NCBI GenBank assembly: GCA_029941985.1
Contig: JAPYTV010000033.1
Span: 1 to 10,254, forward strand
Source: Candidatus Pelagibacter sp.
GTDB taxonomy: Bacteria > Pseudomonadota > Alphaproteobacteria > Pelagibacterales > Pelagibacteraceae
Length of the DNA: 10,254 nt
Reading direction: 5' to 3'
Shown here in pieces: positions 1 through 5,632 of the stretch (its first letter is position 1; each line of letters opens with the position of its first letter). A program made the translations under genes and the position numbers. A model generated the notes under the pieces. It made no database searches. It had not been told where the DNA came from and worked only from the letters and a program-made list of their open reading frames with translations.

Positions 1-2
1 AT

Positions 3-677
3 AACTTAAGACAAAGTGGGCCTACTAAAGTTGAAATGTTAATTTCAACAAGAGTGAGAAAATCACCTTATTGGCATCTATCAATGAAAGCAGGTTGTTG
101 GAGAGCAACTGTTTACAATCGTGTTTACCATCCAAGAGGATATGTAAAACCAGAAGATGGTGGAGCAATGGTTGAGTACGATGCAATTGTAAATCATGTT
201 ACAATGTGGAACGTTGCTGTTGAAAGACAAATAAGAGTTAAAGGTCCAGATGCAGAAAAGTTTACAGACTATGTAATAACTAGAGATGCAACTAAAATCT
301 CACCCATGAGAGCAAGATATGTAATTTTATGTAATGCTTATGGTGGAGTTTTAAATGATCCAATTCTTCTTAGAATTTCAAAAGATGAATTTTGGTTCTC
401 ACTATCAGACTCAGAAATTGGTATGTACCTTCAAGGTGTTAATGCTGATGGAAGGTTTAATTGTACAATCGATGAAATTGATGTGTGTCCAGTACAAATC
501 CAAGGACCTAAATCTAAAGCACTAATGAAAGATTTACTTGGTGATCAAGTTGATTTGGACAACATGCCTTTCTACGGTTTAGCTGAAGTAAAAGTTGCTG
601 GAAGAAGTTGTGTTATTTCACAATCTGGTTTTTCAGGAGAAGCTGGATATGAAATCTACTTAAGAGATGCAACTTAA
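3..677 (+). pseudogene. GcvT/DmdA-superfamily folate-dependent methyl- or aminomethyltransferase, N-terminal part (5' end off window, ends at in-frame stop)
   Basis: This is the N-terminal part of a tetrahydrofolate-dependent enzyme of the GcvT superfamily, which includes glycine cleavage T protein, DMSP demethylase DmdA and the folate domains of sarcosine and dimethylglycine dehydrogenases. The frame is already open at base 3: eleven codons precede the Met at 36, so the true start probably lies outside the window. Family signs are MWNVAVERQI (matching the V-W-D/N-V-A-x-E-R-Q region of DmdA-like proteins), VKGPDAEKF, the VQIQGPKSKALM segment and SGFSGEAGYEIYL. The reading frame stops at TAA 675-677 after LRDAT and continues in the same frame as YADDMW. 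Both sides are otherwise intact and homologous in style, so this is one gene with a single nonsense codon. With both parts the protein has about 425 visible residues, longer than typical DmdA (about 370). I therefore do not call it dmdA; the substrate is unknown. The TAA may be a real mutation or a base-calling error (TTA for Leu differs by one base). Confidence 0.75.
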
Positions 678-1286
678 TATGCTGATGATATGTGGAATGC
701 AGTTCTTGATGCGGGTAAAAAACATAACTTAATGGTAATAGCTCCTGCTCACCATAGAAGAATTCAAGCTGGAATTCTCTCATGGGGACAAGATATGGAT
801 GATCAACATAACCCGTTCCAATGTAACCTTGGATACCAAGTTTCATTATCTGGTAAAGGAGAATGGAATAAAAAAACTGACTATGTTGGTAAAACTGCAT
901 TAGAAAAAATGGGTGCAGAAATTAAAGCTGGAAAAAAACCATACAAACTCCAATTAGTAGGACTTGAATTAGGTGGAAAGCCTATTGAAGAGTATGCTCC
1001 TGATTTTTGGCTGGTTTCAAATGAAGATGGTGGAGATCCGGTTGGATTTATAACATCTCCGTGGTATCACCCAGAGAAGAAGCAAAATATTGCTATGGGA
1101 TATGTGCCATTTGATGGATCATTAAATGCTAATGGATTTCCCAAAGCTAAAGTTGGAACTAAATACAAAGTTCATTTACCAGCACAATACTCTGTCACTC
1201 CAGGAACACCTGTTGATGCAGTAGTAGTGGATATTCCATTTAAAGAATCTTTTAATGCAAATACTAGAGAAGTCGTAAAAGGATAA
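678..1286 (+). pseudogene. GcvT/DmdA-superfamily enzyme, C-terminal part downstream of in-frame stop
   Basis: This is the C-terminal part of the gene interrupted at 675-677, in the same frame with no bases lost or gained. It encodes the end of the folate-binding domain (IAPAHHRRIQAGILSWGQD, which aligns with the family's conserved R-x-E/Q-x-G-x-L-S-Y/W-G segment, and NPFQCNLGYQVSL) followed by the C-terminal barrel typical of GcvT proteins (LQLVGLELGGKPI, DPVGFITSPWYHPEKK, IAMGYVPFD, and a final PVDAVVVDIPF strand). It ends at TAA 1284-1286. The first ATG after the break, at 690, has no Shine-Dalgarno and would start in the middle of a domain, so independent translation into a working protein is unlikely. 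The preserved conserved blocks and normal codon use suggest a very recent lesion or a sequence error. If the stop is an error, 3-1286 is one functional partial CDS. Confidence 0.75.
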
Positions 1287-1298
1287 ATTATTTTTTTT

Positions 1299-1320
1299 GG
1301 GGAGAGGTGAAATTCTCCCC
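1299..1320 (+). terminator. GC-rich hairpin after the GcvT-family gene
   Basis: A perfect 7-bp stem, GGGGAGA (1299-1305) with TCTCCCC (1314-1320), and an 8-base loop lie 12 bases past the stop of the GcvT-family gene. The stem is strikingly GC-rich for this sequence. It is not a textbook intrinsic terminator: the run of eight T lies before the stem on the plus strand, and no U-run follows it on either strand. It may act as a U-less terminator or protect the mRNA 3' end. I looked for glycine riboswitch core motifs because of the neighbouring enzyme and found none. Confidence 0.4.
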
Positions 1321-1433
1321 CATTAATAGTAACGTAAGCATTACTCATTGTAGTTTGCATAATAATTATAATTGCTTTAATACTCTTATCGCTACTTGTT
1401 TCTTACAAAGCACAAAATTAAAAAAGATAAATA

Positions 1434-1979
1434 ATGTTTGGTGAATTTTTAAGTATAATCGTTAGATCTATAAAATTAGACAAAACTCTTTACAAGGACA
1501 ATAAAAATTTTGGTGAAGCTGCAATTTATTTTGCAGGACTAATAATGATACTAGATGGTGTTGCTGGAGCCGTTGCTGCAAACACTGTAATTAAAACTGC
1601 TGTTGCAATGTCAGGTTTAACCGCAATACTTACCTGGTTCGTTTGGACCTTATTCATATTTGTAGTTGGTGTAAAATTATTTCCAGATAAAGAGAATAAA
1701 GTCCCATTTAAAAAGATACTTATTGGAGTTGGATATGCTCATGCACCAGGAATATTGAGATTTTTTGCTGTTACTCCAGATTTGATGATTCCTATAATTT
1801 TTTTAACACAATTCTGGATTTTTGCTGGGTTAATAATTTCAACAAAACAAATTTTAAATTTGAAATCAAATGTTAAATCTTTTGGAATTGTTTTTTTATC
1901 TTTTCTTATAATTGCATTTTTATCAATATCGTTTGTAATGAGTAGAATGAATGCTCTTCCTATTAGCACTATAAGCTAG
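1434..1979 (+). CDS. Yip1-like multi-pass membrane protein
   Basis: This is a 181-residue inner-membrane protein with about five hydrophobic segments (roughly residues 28-50, 60-82, 98-116, 117-137 and 148-169) and a short cytosolic N-terminus beginning FGEFLSIIVRSI. The length, five-helix plan, the conserved-looking GYAHAPGILRF loop before helix 3 to 4, and the positively charged PFKKI segment all fit the bacterial Yip1 domain family, whose biochemical role is not established. No catalytic residues are visible. The ATG at 1434 is preceded only by a weak A-rich region (AAAAAGATAAATA), which is usual here. The gene stands alone on the plus strand, 147 bases after the preceding gene. Its last four bases overlap the end of a small minus-strand gene in a tail-to-tail arrangement. 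The alternative is an unrelated small membrane protein. Confidence 0.65.
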   Translation: MFGEFLSIIVRSIKLDKTLYKDNKNFGEAAIYFAGLIMILDGVAGAVAANTVIKTAVAMSGLTAILTWFVWTLFIFVVGVKLFPDKENKVPFKKILIGVGYAHAPGILRFFAVTPDLMIPIIFLTQFWIFAGLIISTKQILNLKSNVKSFGIVFLSFLIIAFLSISFVMSRMNALPISTIS

Positions 1980-2149
1980 ATTGGAAAAATAGTTTTTGAA
2001 GTTTTACAAGAATTACAAATTTTTAAACTTATTAATATTAAATTTTGAGATACACTTTCGTCTTCTTTTTTACACTCTTCACAATAATTATTAAAATCTT
2101 TTAAATCTTTCTCTTTTAATTCTTTTAAATCTTTTTTTTCTTTTTCCAT
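1976..2149 (-). CDS. 57-residue acidic/lysine-rich protein with two CxxC pairs (putative zinc-ribbon-like)
   Basis: No family is recognised. The ATG at 2149-2147 directly abuts the stop codon of the upstream permease gene (TAA followed at once by ATG), so translation is probably coupled. The first 18 residues are a highly charged helix-prone stretch (repeats of KDLKE/KDLKD). Then come a CEEC pair at residues 23-26 and a CNSC pair at residues 45-48, 18 residues apart, which is the spacing expected of a four-cysteine metal-binding knuckle. The end, TIFPI, is hydrophobic. The stop TAG at 1976-1978 gives a 4-base tail-to-tail overlap with the plus-strand membrane protein gene. Zinc binding is inferred from the cysteine pattern only. 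The paired CxxC motifs, the perfect junction and the filling of an otherwise empty gap argue for a real gene; the AT- and A-rich composition of the N-terminal half is the main reason for caution. Confidence 0.55.
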   Translation of the reverse strand: MEKEKKDLKELKEKDLKDFNNYCEECKKEDESVSQNLILISLKICNSCKTSKTIFPI

Positions 2150-3034
2150 TTATAATTTTTTAAAATCTGCTTTTTTTACAAAATAAAGTCCTATAAGGAC
2201 TGCTGTTAATGAAACTATAATCTTAGCAGTAATCATTTCCTTTAAGAATATATACCCTAAAATCATTCCAAAAATAGGTATCAAATATGATACTTGTGAT
2301 TGAAATATTAGGCCATTATTTTTTAAAATTCTAAATCTTAATAGCCAAGCTAAACCTGTAGAAACAATTCCTAAATAAATTATTGAAATTGTTGACTCTA
2401 TACTAGGATTCAAGTTCCATGGTTTTTCAATAAAACTAGCTAATGGTATTAGCATTATAATTGCCCATATTAAGATAGATCCTGTTACATTTTCATTTTT
2501 CTTTTTACTGATTTTTAAAGTTAAAACTCCACCGATTACATAACAGGTTGATCCAAGTAAAATTAATAGTGCCGAAATAAAGTTATTATCATTTATTAAT
2601 AGATTATCAAAAAATAAGTAAATGATTCCAGAAAATCCAATTAGTATTCCAAATGTTTTAATAAAATTAAATTTTTCATTTTTTGTAAAAAAATGTCCTA
2701 ATACTACTGAGCTTAAAGGTGTAGTAGACATCAATATTGCAGCTAAATTACTTTGTACTGACTTTACGCCATAACTTATTAAAAAAAATGGTGCTACCAA
2801 ATTAATAAAACCTATCATTGCGAACCAGTGCCAATCTTTTGAAAAAGCTTCAATTTTTATTTTTTTATATAAACACAGTAGTAATACTGGAATGGCACCA
2901 AAAAATACCCTCCCTAAAGAAATAGTTATTGGTCCATAAGAATAGGTTGCTATTTTAATATTAAAAAAAGCTGAAGACCAAATTAAAGCCAAAAAAGTTA
3001 ATAATACGTAATCAATTATCTTTGGTTGTCTCAT
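2150..3034 (-). CDS. EamA/DMT-superfamily permease
   Basis: This is a 294-residue inner-membrane transporter of the drug/metabolite transporter superfamily, with ten predicted helices in two tandem EamA repeats (about residues 9-141 and 152-288). Typical family marks are the N-terminal LIWSSAFFNIKIA segment, R42 in helix 2 (SLGRVFFG), the AAILMSTTPLSSVVLG stretch ending the first half, and in the second half SYLIPIFGMILGYIFLKE, the common DMT signature near helix 9. Length matches the family (about 280-310). The substrate cannot be read from sequence: related proteins export amino acids, purines or other metabolites. The start overlaps the stop of the upstream deacylase gene (ATGA at 3031-3034), so the two are translationally coupled, and the stop abuts the ATG of the CxxC small gene. 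The tie to an aminoacyl-tRNA editing enzyme hints at amino-acid metabolism, but this is only context. Confidence 0.85.
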   Translation of the reverse strand: MRQPKIIDYVLLTFLALIWSSAFFNIKIATYSYGPITISLGRVFFGAIPVLLLCLYKKIKIEAFSKDWHWFAMIGFINLVAPFFLISYGVKSVQSNLAAILMSTTPLSSVVLGHFFTKNEKFNFIKTFGILIGFSGIIYLFFDNLLINDNNFISALLILLGSTCYVIGGVLTLKISKKKNENVTGSILIWAIIMLIPLASFIEKPWNLNPSIESTISIIYLGIVSTGLAWLLRFRILKNNGLIFQSQVSYLIPIFGMILGYIFLKEMITAKIIVSLTAVLIGLYFVKKADFKKL

Positions 3035-3510
3035 TCTATTAATTCCTCAACTTTACCATTTGTAATTTTTTGAAGTTTTTTAAAATCTATTTTAAAAACA
3101 CAATTTGGATGACCAGCTGCTGCATACAAATCATTAAATCTTTTTAGTGAATTGTCTATTAAAATTTCTACTAACGCTATGTGACCAACTGGCGAAACAC
3201 CGCCTATGGTATAGCCAGTTTGAATTTTAACCTCCTCAGGATTTGCCATTGAAATATTTTTTTTATTAGTTATTTTTTTGAGTTTATTTATAGAACATCT
3301 TTTATCTCCCGCAATTAAACACAAAATGAATGAGTCTTCAGTTCTAAATAACAAACTTTTAACTATTGCTCCAACTTTACAATTTAAAGATAATGCGGCA
3401 TCTTTTGCTGTACGAGCCGAGTCATCTAAAACAATTACACTTAATAATTTGTCAAAATCCTTAAGTGCTTTTTTGGCTCTTTTAACTGGCTCTTTATCTA
3501 ATAAACTCAT
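3031..3510 (-). CDS. YbaK/EbsC-type aminoacyl-tRNA deacylase
   Basis: This is a 159-residue stand-alone editing-domain protein of the YbaK/ProRS-associated family, which hydrolyses mischarged aminoacyl-tRNAs (for example Cys-tRNA-Pro or Ala-tRNA-Pro, depending on subfamily) in the cytosol. Visible marks are TAKDAALSLNC (residues 34-44), the conserved lysine in VKSLLF (K51, equivalent to the substrate-binding Lys of YbaK), the GGVSPVGH loop at 103-110 (family GGxxPxGH) and AAAGHPN at 130-136. Length and motif order fit the roughly 160-residue alphaproteobacterial form. Which mischarged tRNA it clears cannot be decided from sequence. It is the first gene of a minus-strand unit, overlapping the EamA permease by 4 bases, and is divergent from glnA across a 146-base gap. 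No clear Shine-Dalgarno precedes the ATG. Confidence 0.88.
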   Translation of the reverse strand: MSLLDKEPVKRAKKALKDFDKLLSVIVLDDSARTAKDAALSLNCKVGAIVKSLLFRTEDSFILCLIAGDKRCSINKLKKITNKKNISMANPEEVKIQTGYTIGGVSPVGHIALVEILIDNSLKRFNDLYAAAGHPNCVFKIDFKKLQKITNGKVEELIE

Positions 3511-3529
3511 TATTCAACTAACAATTGAT

Positions 3530-3549
3530 TGCTAATTTAGAAATTAGCA
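3530..3549. promoter_or_regulatory. Near-perfect dyad in the ybaK-like/glnA divergent gap (candidate operator)
   Basis: There is a 9-bp inverted repeat, TGCTAATTT-AG-AAATTAGCA, with a 2-base centre. It lies 19 bases upstream of the deacylase start and 107 bases upstream of the glnA start. The very short centre favours a dimeric regulator site over an RNA hairpin, although a stem with a 4-base loop is possible. Position between two divergent starts fits an operator. The regulator is unknown. I cannot find a convincing sigma-70 -35/-10 pair for glnA; GATAAT at 3619-3624 is the best -10-like element. Confidence 0.4.
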
Positions 3550-3644
3550 GTTTAATGTATATGCGAATAATGCATAGGTGGTATTTATTAATCAAGCAAT
3601 ATTATTTAAAGAATGTTTGATAATAGAGACTTACAAAATTTAAA

Positions 3645-3651
3645 AGGAGAG
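3645..3651 (+). promoter_or_regulatory. Shine-Dalgarno of glnA
   Basis: AGGAGAG lies 5 bases before the ATG at 3657. It is the only strong purine-rich ribosome binding site in the window and fixes the glnA start; most other genes here rely on coupling to the gene before them. This suggests high independent translation of glnA. Confidence 0.75.
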
Positions 3652-3656
3652 AAATT

Positions 3657-5063
3657 ATGAGCACTAGCAATGTCCTAAAATTTATTAAAGAGAAAGAAGT
3701 AGAATTTGTTGATCTAAGATTTACTGATCCAAGAGGAAAACTTCAACATTTAACTATGGATGTAACTATTGTTGATGAAGAAATGATCAATGATGGTGTT
3801 TTCTTTGATGGTTCTTCTATAGCTGGCTGGAAAGCTATTAATGAATCTGACATGATATTAAAACCAGATCCAAATAGAATGTTTATGGATCCTTTCACTT
3901 CTCACAATACTCTAGTTCTTTTCTGTGATATCTTAGATGCAGTTAAAAGAATCCCTTATGAAAGAGATCCAAGAGGAATAGCAAAAAAAGCTGAAGCATA
4001 TTTAAAAAAGTCTGGTGTTGGCGATAAAGCGTTCTTTGGACCTGAACCAGAATTTTTTGTATTTGATGACGTTAGAATTAACAATGATCCTAATAATACT
4101 GGTTTTAAAATAGATAGTAAAGAAGGTCCTTACAATTCAGGTACAGAATATGCTAATGGAAATATGGGACATAGACCTCCAATTAAAGGTGGATATTTTC
4201 CAGTCCCTCCAGTTGATAGTGAACAGGATATGAGAAGTGAATATCTAAAAAGTTTAAGAGAAGTTGGAATAAAAGTTGAAAAACATCACCATGAAGTTGC
4301 TCCAAGTCAACATGAACTTGGAATGTACTTTGGTACTTTAGTTGATCAAGCTGACAATGTTCAGTTATATAAATATGTAGTTCAAATGGTAACTCATTCT
4401 TTTGGAAAAACAGCAACATTTATGCCTAAACCAGTAGCTGGCGATAATGGTTCAGGAATGCATATTCACCAATCTATCTGGAAAGGTAAAACACCTGTGT
4501 TTTCAGGTGATGCTTATGCTGGATTATCTCAAACAGCTTTATATTATATAGGTGGAATATTAAAACATGCTAAAGCTATCAATGCTTTTGCTAACTCAAC
4601 AACAAATAGTTATAAAAGATTAATTCCTGGATTTGAGGCACCAGTTCTACTTGCTTATTCAGCAAGAAATAGATCGGCTTCATGTCGTATTCCAATTACT
4701 TTAAATAAAAATGGTGCGAGATGTGAAATAAGATTTCCAGATGCTGCTGGTAACCCTTACTTAACTTTTGCCGCAATGCTTATGGCTGGCCTTGATGGAA
4801 TTAAAAAGAAAATTAATCCAGGTAAATCTTTTGATAAAGATTTATACGAACTTCCAGCAGAAGAGGTAAAAAATATTCCTACTGTTTGTGGTTCTTTGAG
4901 AGAAGCAATGGAGAGTCTTGATAAAGATAGAGAGTTTTTAACTCAGGGTGGTGTATTTACTGATGATCAAATTGATGCTTACATAGCATTAAAGTTTGAA
5001 GAAATACATAAATTTGAACACGCTCCTCATCCTGTAGAGTTTGAAATGTATTACAGTAGTTAG
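3657..5063 (+). CDS. glnA: Glutamine synthetase, type I
   Basis: This enzyme makes glutamine from glutamate, ammonium and ATP in the cytosol, the entry point of nitrogen assimilation; the family forms dodecamers. At 468 residues it aligns with E. coli GlnA without length change, and key positions fall at the same numbers: the DGSS latch loop at 51-54, metal ligands in GPEPEFF (E129, E131), HHEVAPSQHE (E213, E220), H269 in NGSGMHIH, R321 and E327 in YKRLIPGFEAP, R339, R344 and R359. Tyr397 in KDLYELP matches the tyrosine adenylylated by GlnE in enteric bacteria, so this is the beta, adenylylatable-type subunit by sequence. Whether the organism still has the modifying system is not visible here. 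The C-terminal PHPVEFEMYYSS is typical. It is a single-gene unit with its own strong ribosome site and upstream gap, converging on the suf operon. Its TAG lies inside a hairpin. Confidence 0.97.
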   Translation: MSTSNVLKFIKEKEVEFVDLRFTDPRGKLQHLTMDVTIVDEEMINDGVFFDGSSIAGWKAINESDMILKPDPNRMFMDPFTSHNTLVLFCDILDAVKRIPYERDPRGIAKKAEAYLKKSGVGDKAFFGPEPEFFVFDDVRINNDPNNTGFKIDSKEGPYNSGTEYANGNMGHRPPIKGGYFPVPPVDSEQDMRSEYLKSLREVGIKVEKHHHEVAPSQHELGMYFGTLVDQADNVQLYKYVVQMVTHSFGKTATFMPKPVAGDNGSGMHIHQSIWKGKTPVFSGDAYAGLSQTALYYIGGILKHAKAINAFANSTTNSYKRLIPGFEAPVLLAYSARNRSASCRIPITLNKNGARCEIRFPDAAGNPYLTFAAMLMAGLDGIKKKINPGKSFDKDLYELPAEEVKNIPTVCGSLREAMESLDKDREFLTQGGVFTDDQIDAYIALKFEEIHKFEHAPHPVEFEMYYSS

Positions 5064-5076
5064 AAATAATTACTGT
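5053..5076. terminator. Hairpin spanning both convergent stop codons (candidate bidirectional terminator)
   Basis: A 10-bp stem, ACAGTAGTTA (5053-5062) with TAATTACTGT (5067-5076), contains one G-T wobble and a GAAA loop, which is a GNRA tetraloop on the plus transcript. It contains the glnA stop (TAG 5061-5063) and the stop of the converging 56-residue gene (5070-5072). Neither side is followed at once by a long U-run (a TATTTTTG patch occurs about 15 bases later on plus), so efficiency is uncertain. The position between two convergent units supports a shared terminator. Confidence 0.45.
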
Positions 5077-5240
5077 CTAGTAGTAGCAATTGTATTTTTG
5101 TTAATTCCCTTTTTAACAACGTAATCCTGTGTGCCATTTGCACCAGTATTAACCTCTTTACGTAAGATTTTAAAAAAAGATCTTTCTTTCAAAGACTTTT
5201 CTAAAGTTTTAACAAGATTTTTAAATTCAAACTTATTCAT
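5070..5240 (-). CDS. 56-residue basic protein downstream of the suf genes
   Basis: No family is recognised. It starts ATG at 5240-5238 and ends TAA at 5072-5070. The protein begins MNKFEFKNLVKTLEKSLKE and is rich in lysine, with no cysteine, signal peptide or membrane segment. Residues 5-30 look helical (KNLVKTLEKSLKERSFFKIL), followed by a glycine/asparagine-rich turn (NTGANGTQDY) and a short VVKKGINK strand. It lies 59 bases after sufA on the same strand, so it could be the last gene of the suf transcript or have its own promoter just upstream. It fills nearly all of the sufA-glnA gap, and its stop falls in the shared hairpin. This tight fit in a compact genome and the mixed, protein-like composition favour a real gene. 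Function is unknown; an RNA- or protein-binding helper is only a guess from its charge. Confidence 0.55.
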   Translation of the reverse strand: MNKFEFKNLVKTLEKSLKERSFFKILRKEVNTGANGTQDYVVKKGINKNTIATTRQ

Positions 5241-5246
5241 ACCTAT

Positions 5247-5275
5247 CTTATATACTAGATATGCAAATTATGCAA
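5247..5275 (-). promoter_or_regulatory. Possible promoter of the 56-residue gene
   Basis: On the minus strand, TTGCAT (5275-5270) and TATAAG (5252-5247) are separated by exactly 17 bases. The -10 match is good and the -35 match is partial. A start about 7 bases past the -10 would fall at the ATG at 5240, implying a leaderless mRNA. TTGCAT occurs twice in tandem (also 5266-5261). AT-rich sequence yields such matches by chance. Confidence 0.25.
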
Positions 5276-5299
5276 CTCTGCTATGTTTAAAATGGATGA

Positions 5300-5632
5300 T
5301 TATACTTTAAAGGACTCTCCACACCCACAACGCTCAGATTCATTGGGATTATTGAAAACAAAGGAAGATGAAAACTCCTCTTTTTTATAGTCCATTTCAG
5401 TTCCAAGCAGATACATAACTGCTGCTGCATCAACAAAAACTTTAACACCCTTATCTTCAATAACTTCATCATTAGGATTAATTTTTTTAGCATATTCCAT
5501 AACGTAAGACATTCCCGCACATCCACCAGACTTAACAGCTACTCTTACTCCAACAGAATTAGATTCTACACCTGCCATAATTTCTTTAATTCTATTGGCG
5601 GCATTATCGCTTAATTTTATTATTTGATTCAT
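5300..5632 (-). CDS. sufA: A-type Fe-S cluster carrier (HesB/IscA/SufA family)
   Basis: This is a 110-residue A-type carrier that receives Fe-S clusters from the SufBCD scaffold and passes them to target apoproteins. The three invariant cysteines are present: C38 in SGGCAGMSY and the C-terminal pair C102 and C104 in CGCGESF. The protein covers one HesB-like domain with the usual length (105-125) and no extension. IscA, SufA and ErpA cannot be separated by motif alone; the name sufA is chosen from position in the operon. Its ATG overlaps the sufT stop by one base (TAATG at 5630-5634), so it is coupled to sufT. It is the last clear suf gene; a 56-residue gene follows after 59 bases. Confidence 0.9.
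   Translation of the reverse strand: MNQIIKLSDNAANRIKEIMAGVESNSVGVRVAVKSGGCAGMSYVMEYAKKINPNDEVIEDKGVKVFVDAAAVMYLLGTEMDYKKEEFSSSFVFNNPNESERCGCGESFKV

Noticed and set aside
613..900. 95-codon minus-strand open frame across the break in the GcvT-family gene.
   Set aside because: It is antisense to conserved coding sequence, with a tyrosine/leucine/glutamine-rich composition typical of a shadow frame.
1299..1345. Possible glycine or SAM riboswitch after the GcvT-family gene, suggested by GGGGAGAG.
   Set aside because: The other conserved core elements of the glycine riboswitch and of the SAM riboswitches are missing, and the following gene is a Yip1-like membrane protein.
1367..1372. Perfect TATAAT upstream of the Yip1-like gene.
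   Set aside because: No acceptable -35 lies 16-18 bases upstream, and such hexamers are frequent by chance in AT-rich sequence.
1338..1421. Hydrophobic open stretch (ALLIVVCIIIII... to SYKAQN) before the Yip1-like gene, resembling a tiny membrane peptide.
   Set aside because: It has no ATG, GTG or TTG start after the preceding in-frame TAA at 1335 and no ribosome site; only an ATT start would work. It may be a decayed small gene, but I cannot support it.
3278..3535. 85-codon plus-strand frame opposite the ybaK-like gene.
   Set aside because: It is the antisense of a well-conserved deacylase and ends in the intergenic dyad; no ribosome site.
3577..3600. Sigma-54 promoter for glnA.
   Set aside because: The GG doublets here have no GC at the required 10-base spacing, and to my knowledge SAR11 genomes lack sigma-54.
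3555..3620. 21-codon frame starting MYMRIMHRWY in the glnA leader, a possible upstream leader peptide.
   Set aside because: No ribosome site, no attenuator-like paired stems after it, and no run of a regulatory amino acid.
5287..5526. 79-codon minus-strand frame inside sufA.
   Set aside because: It is an alternate frame of sufA, whose correct frame holds all three cluster-binding cysteines.
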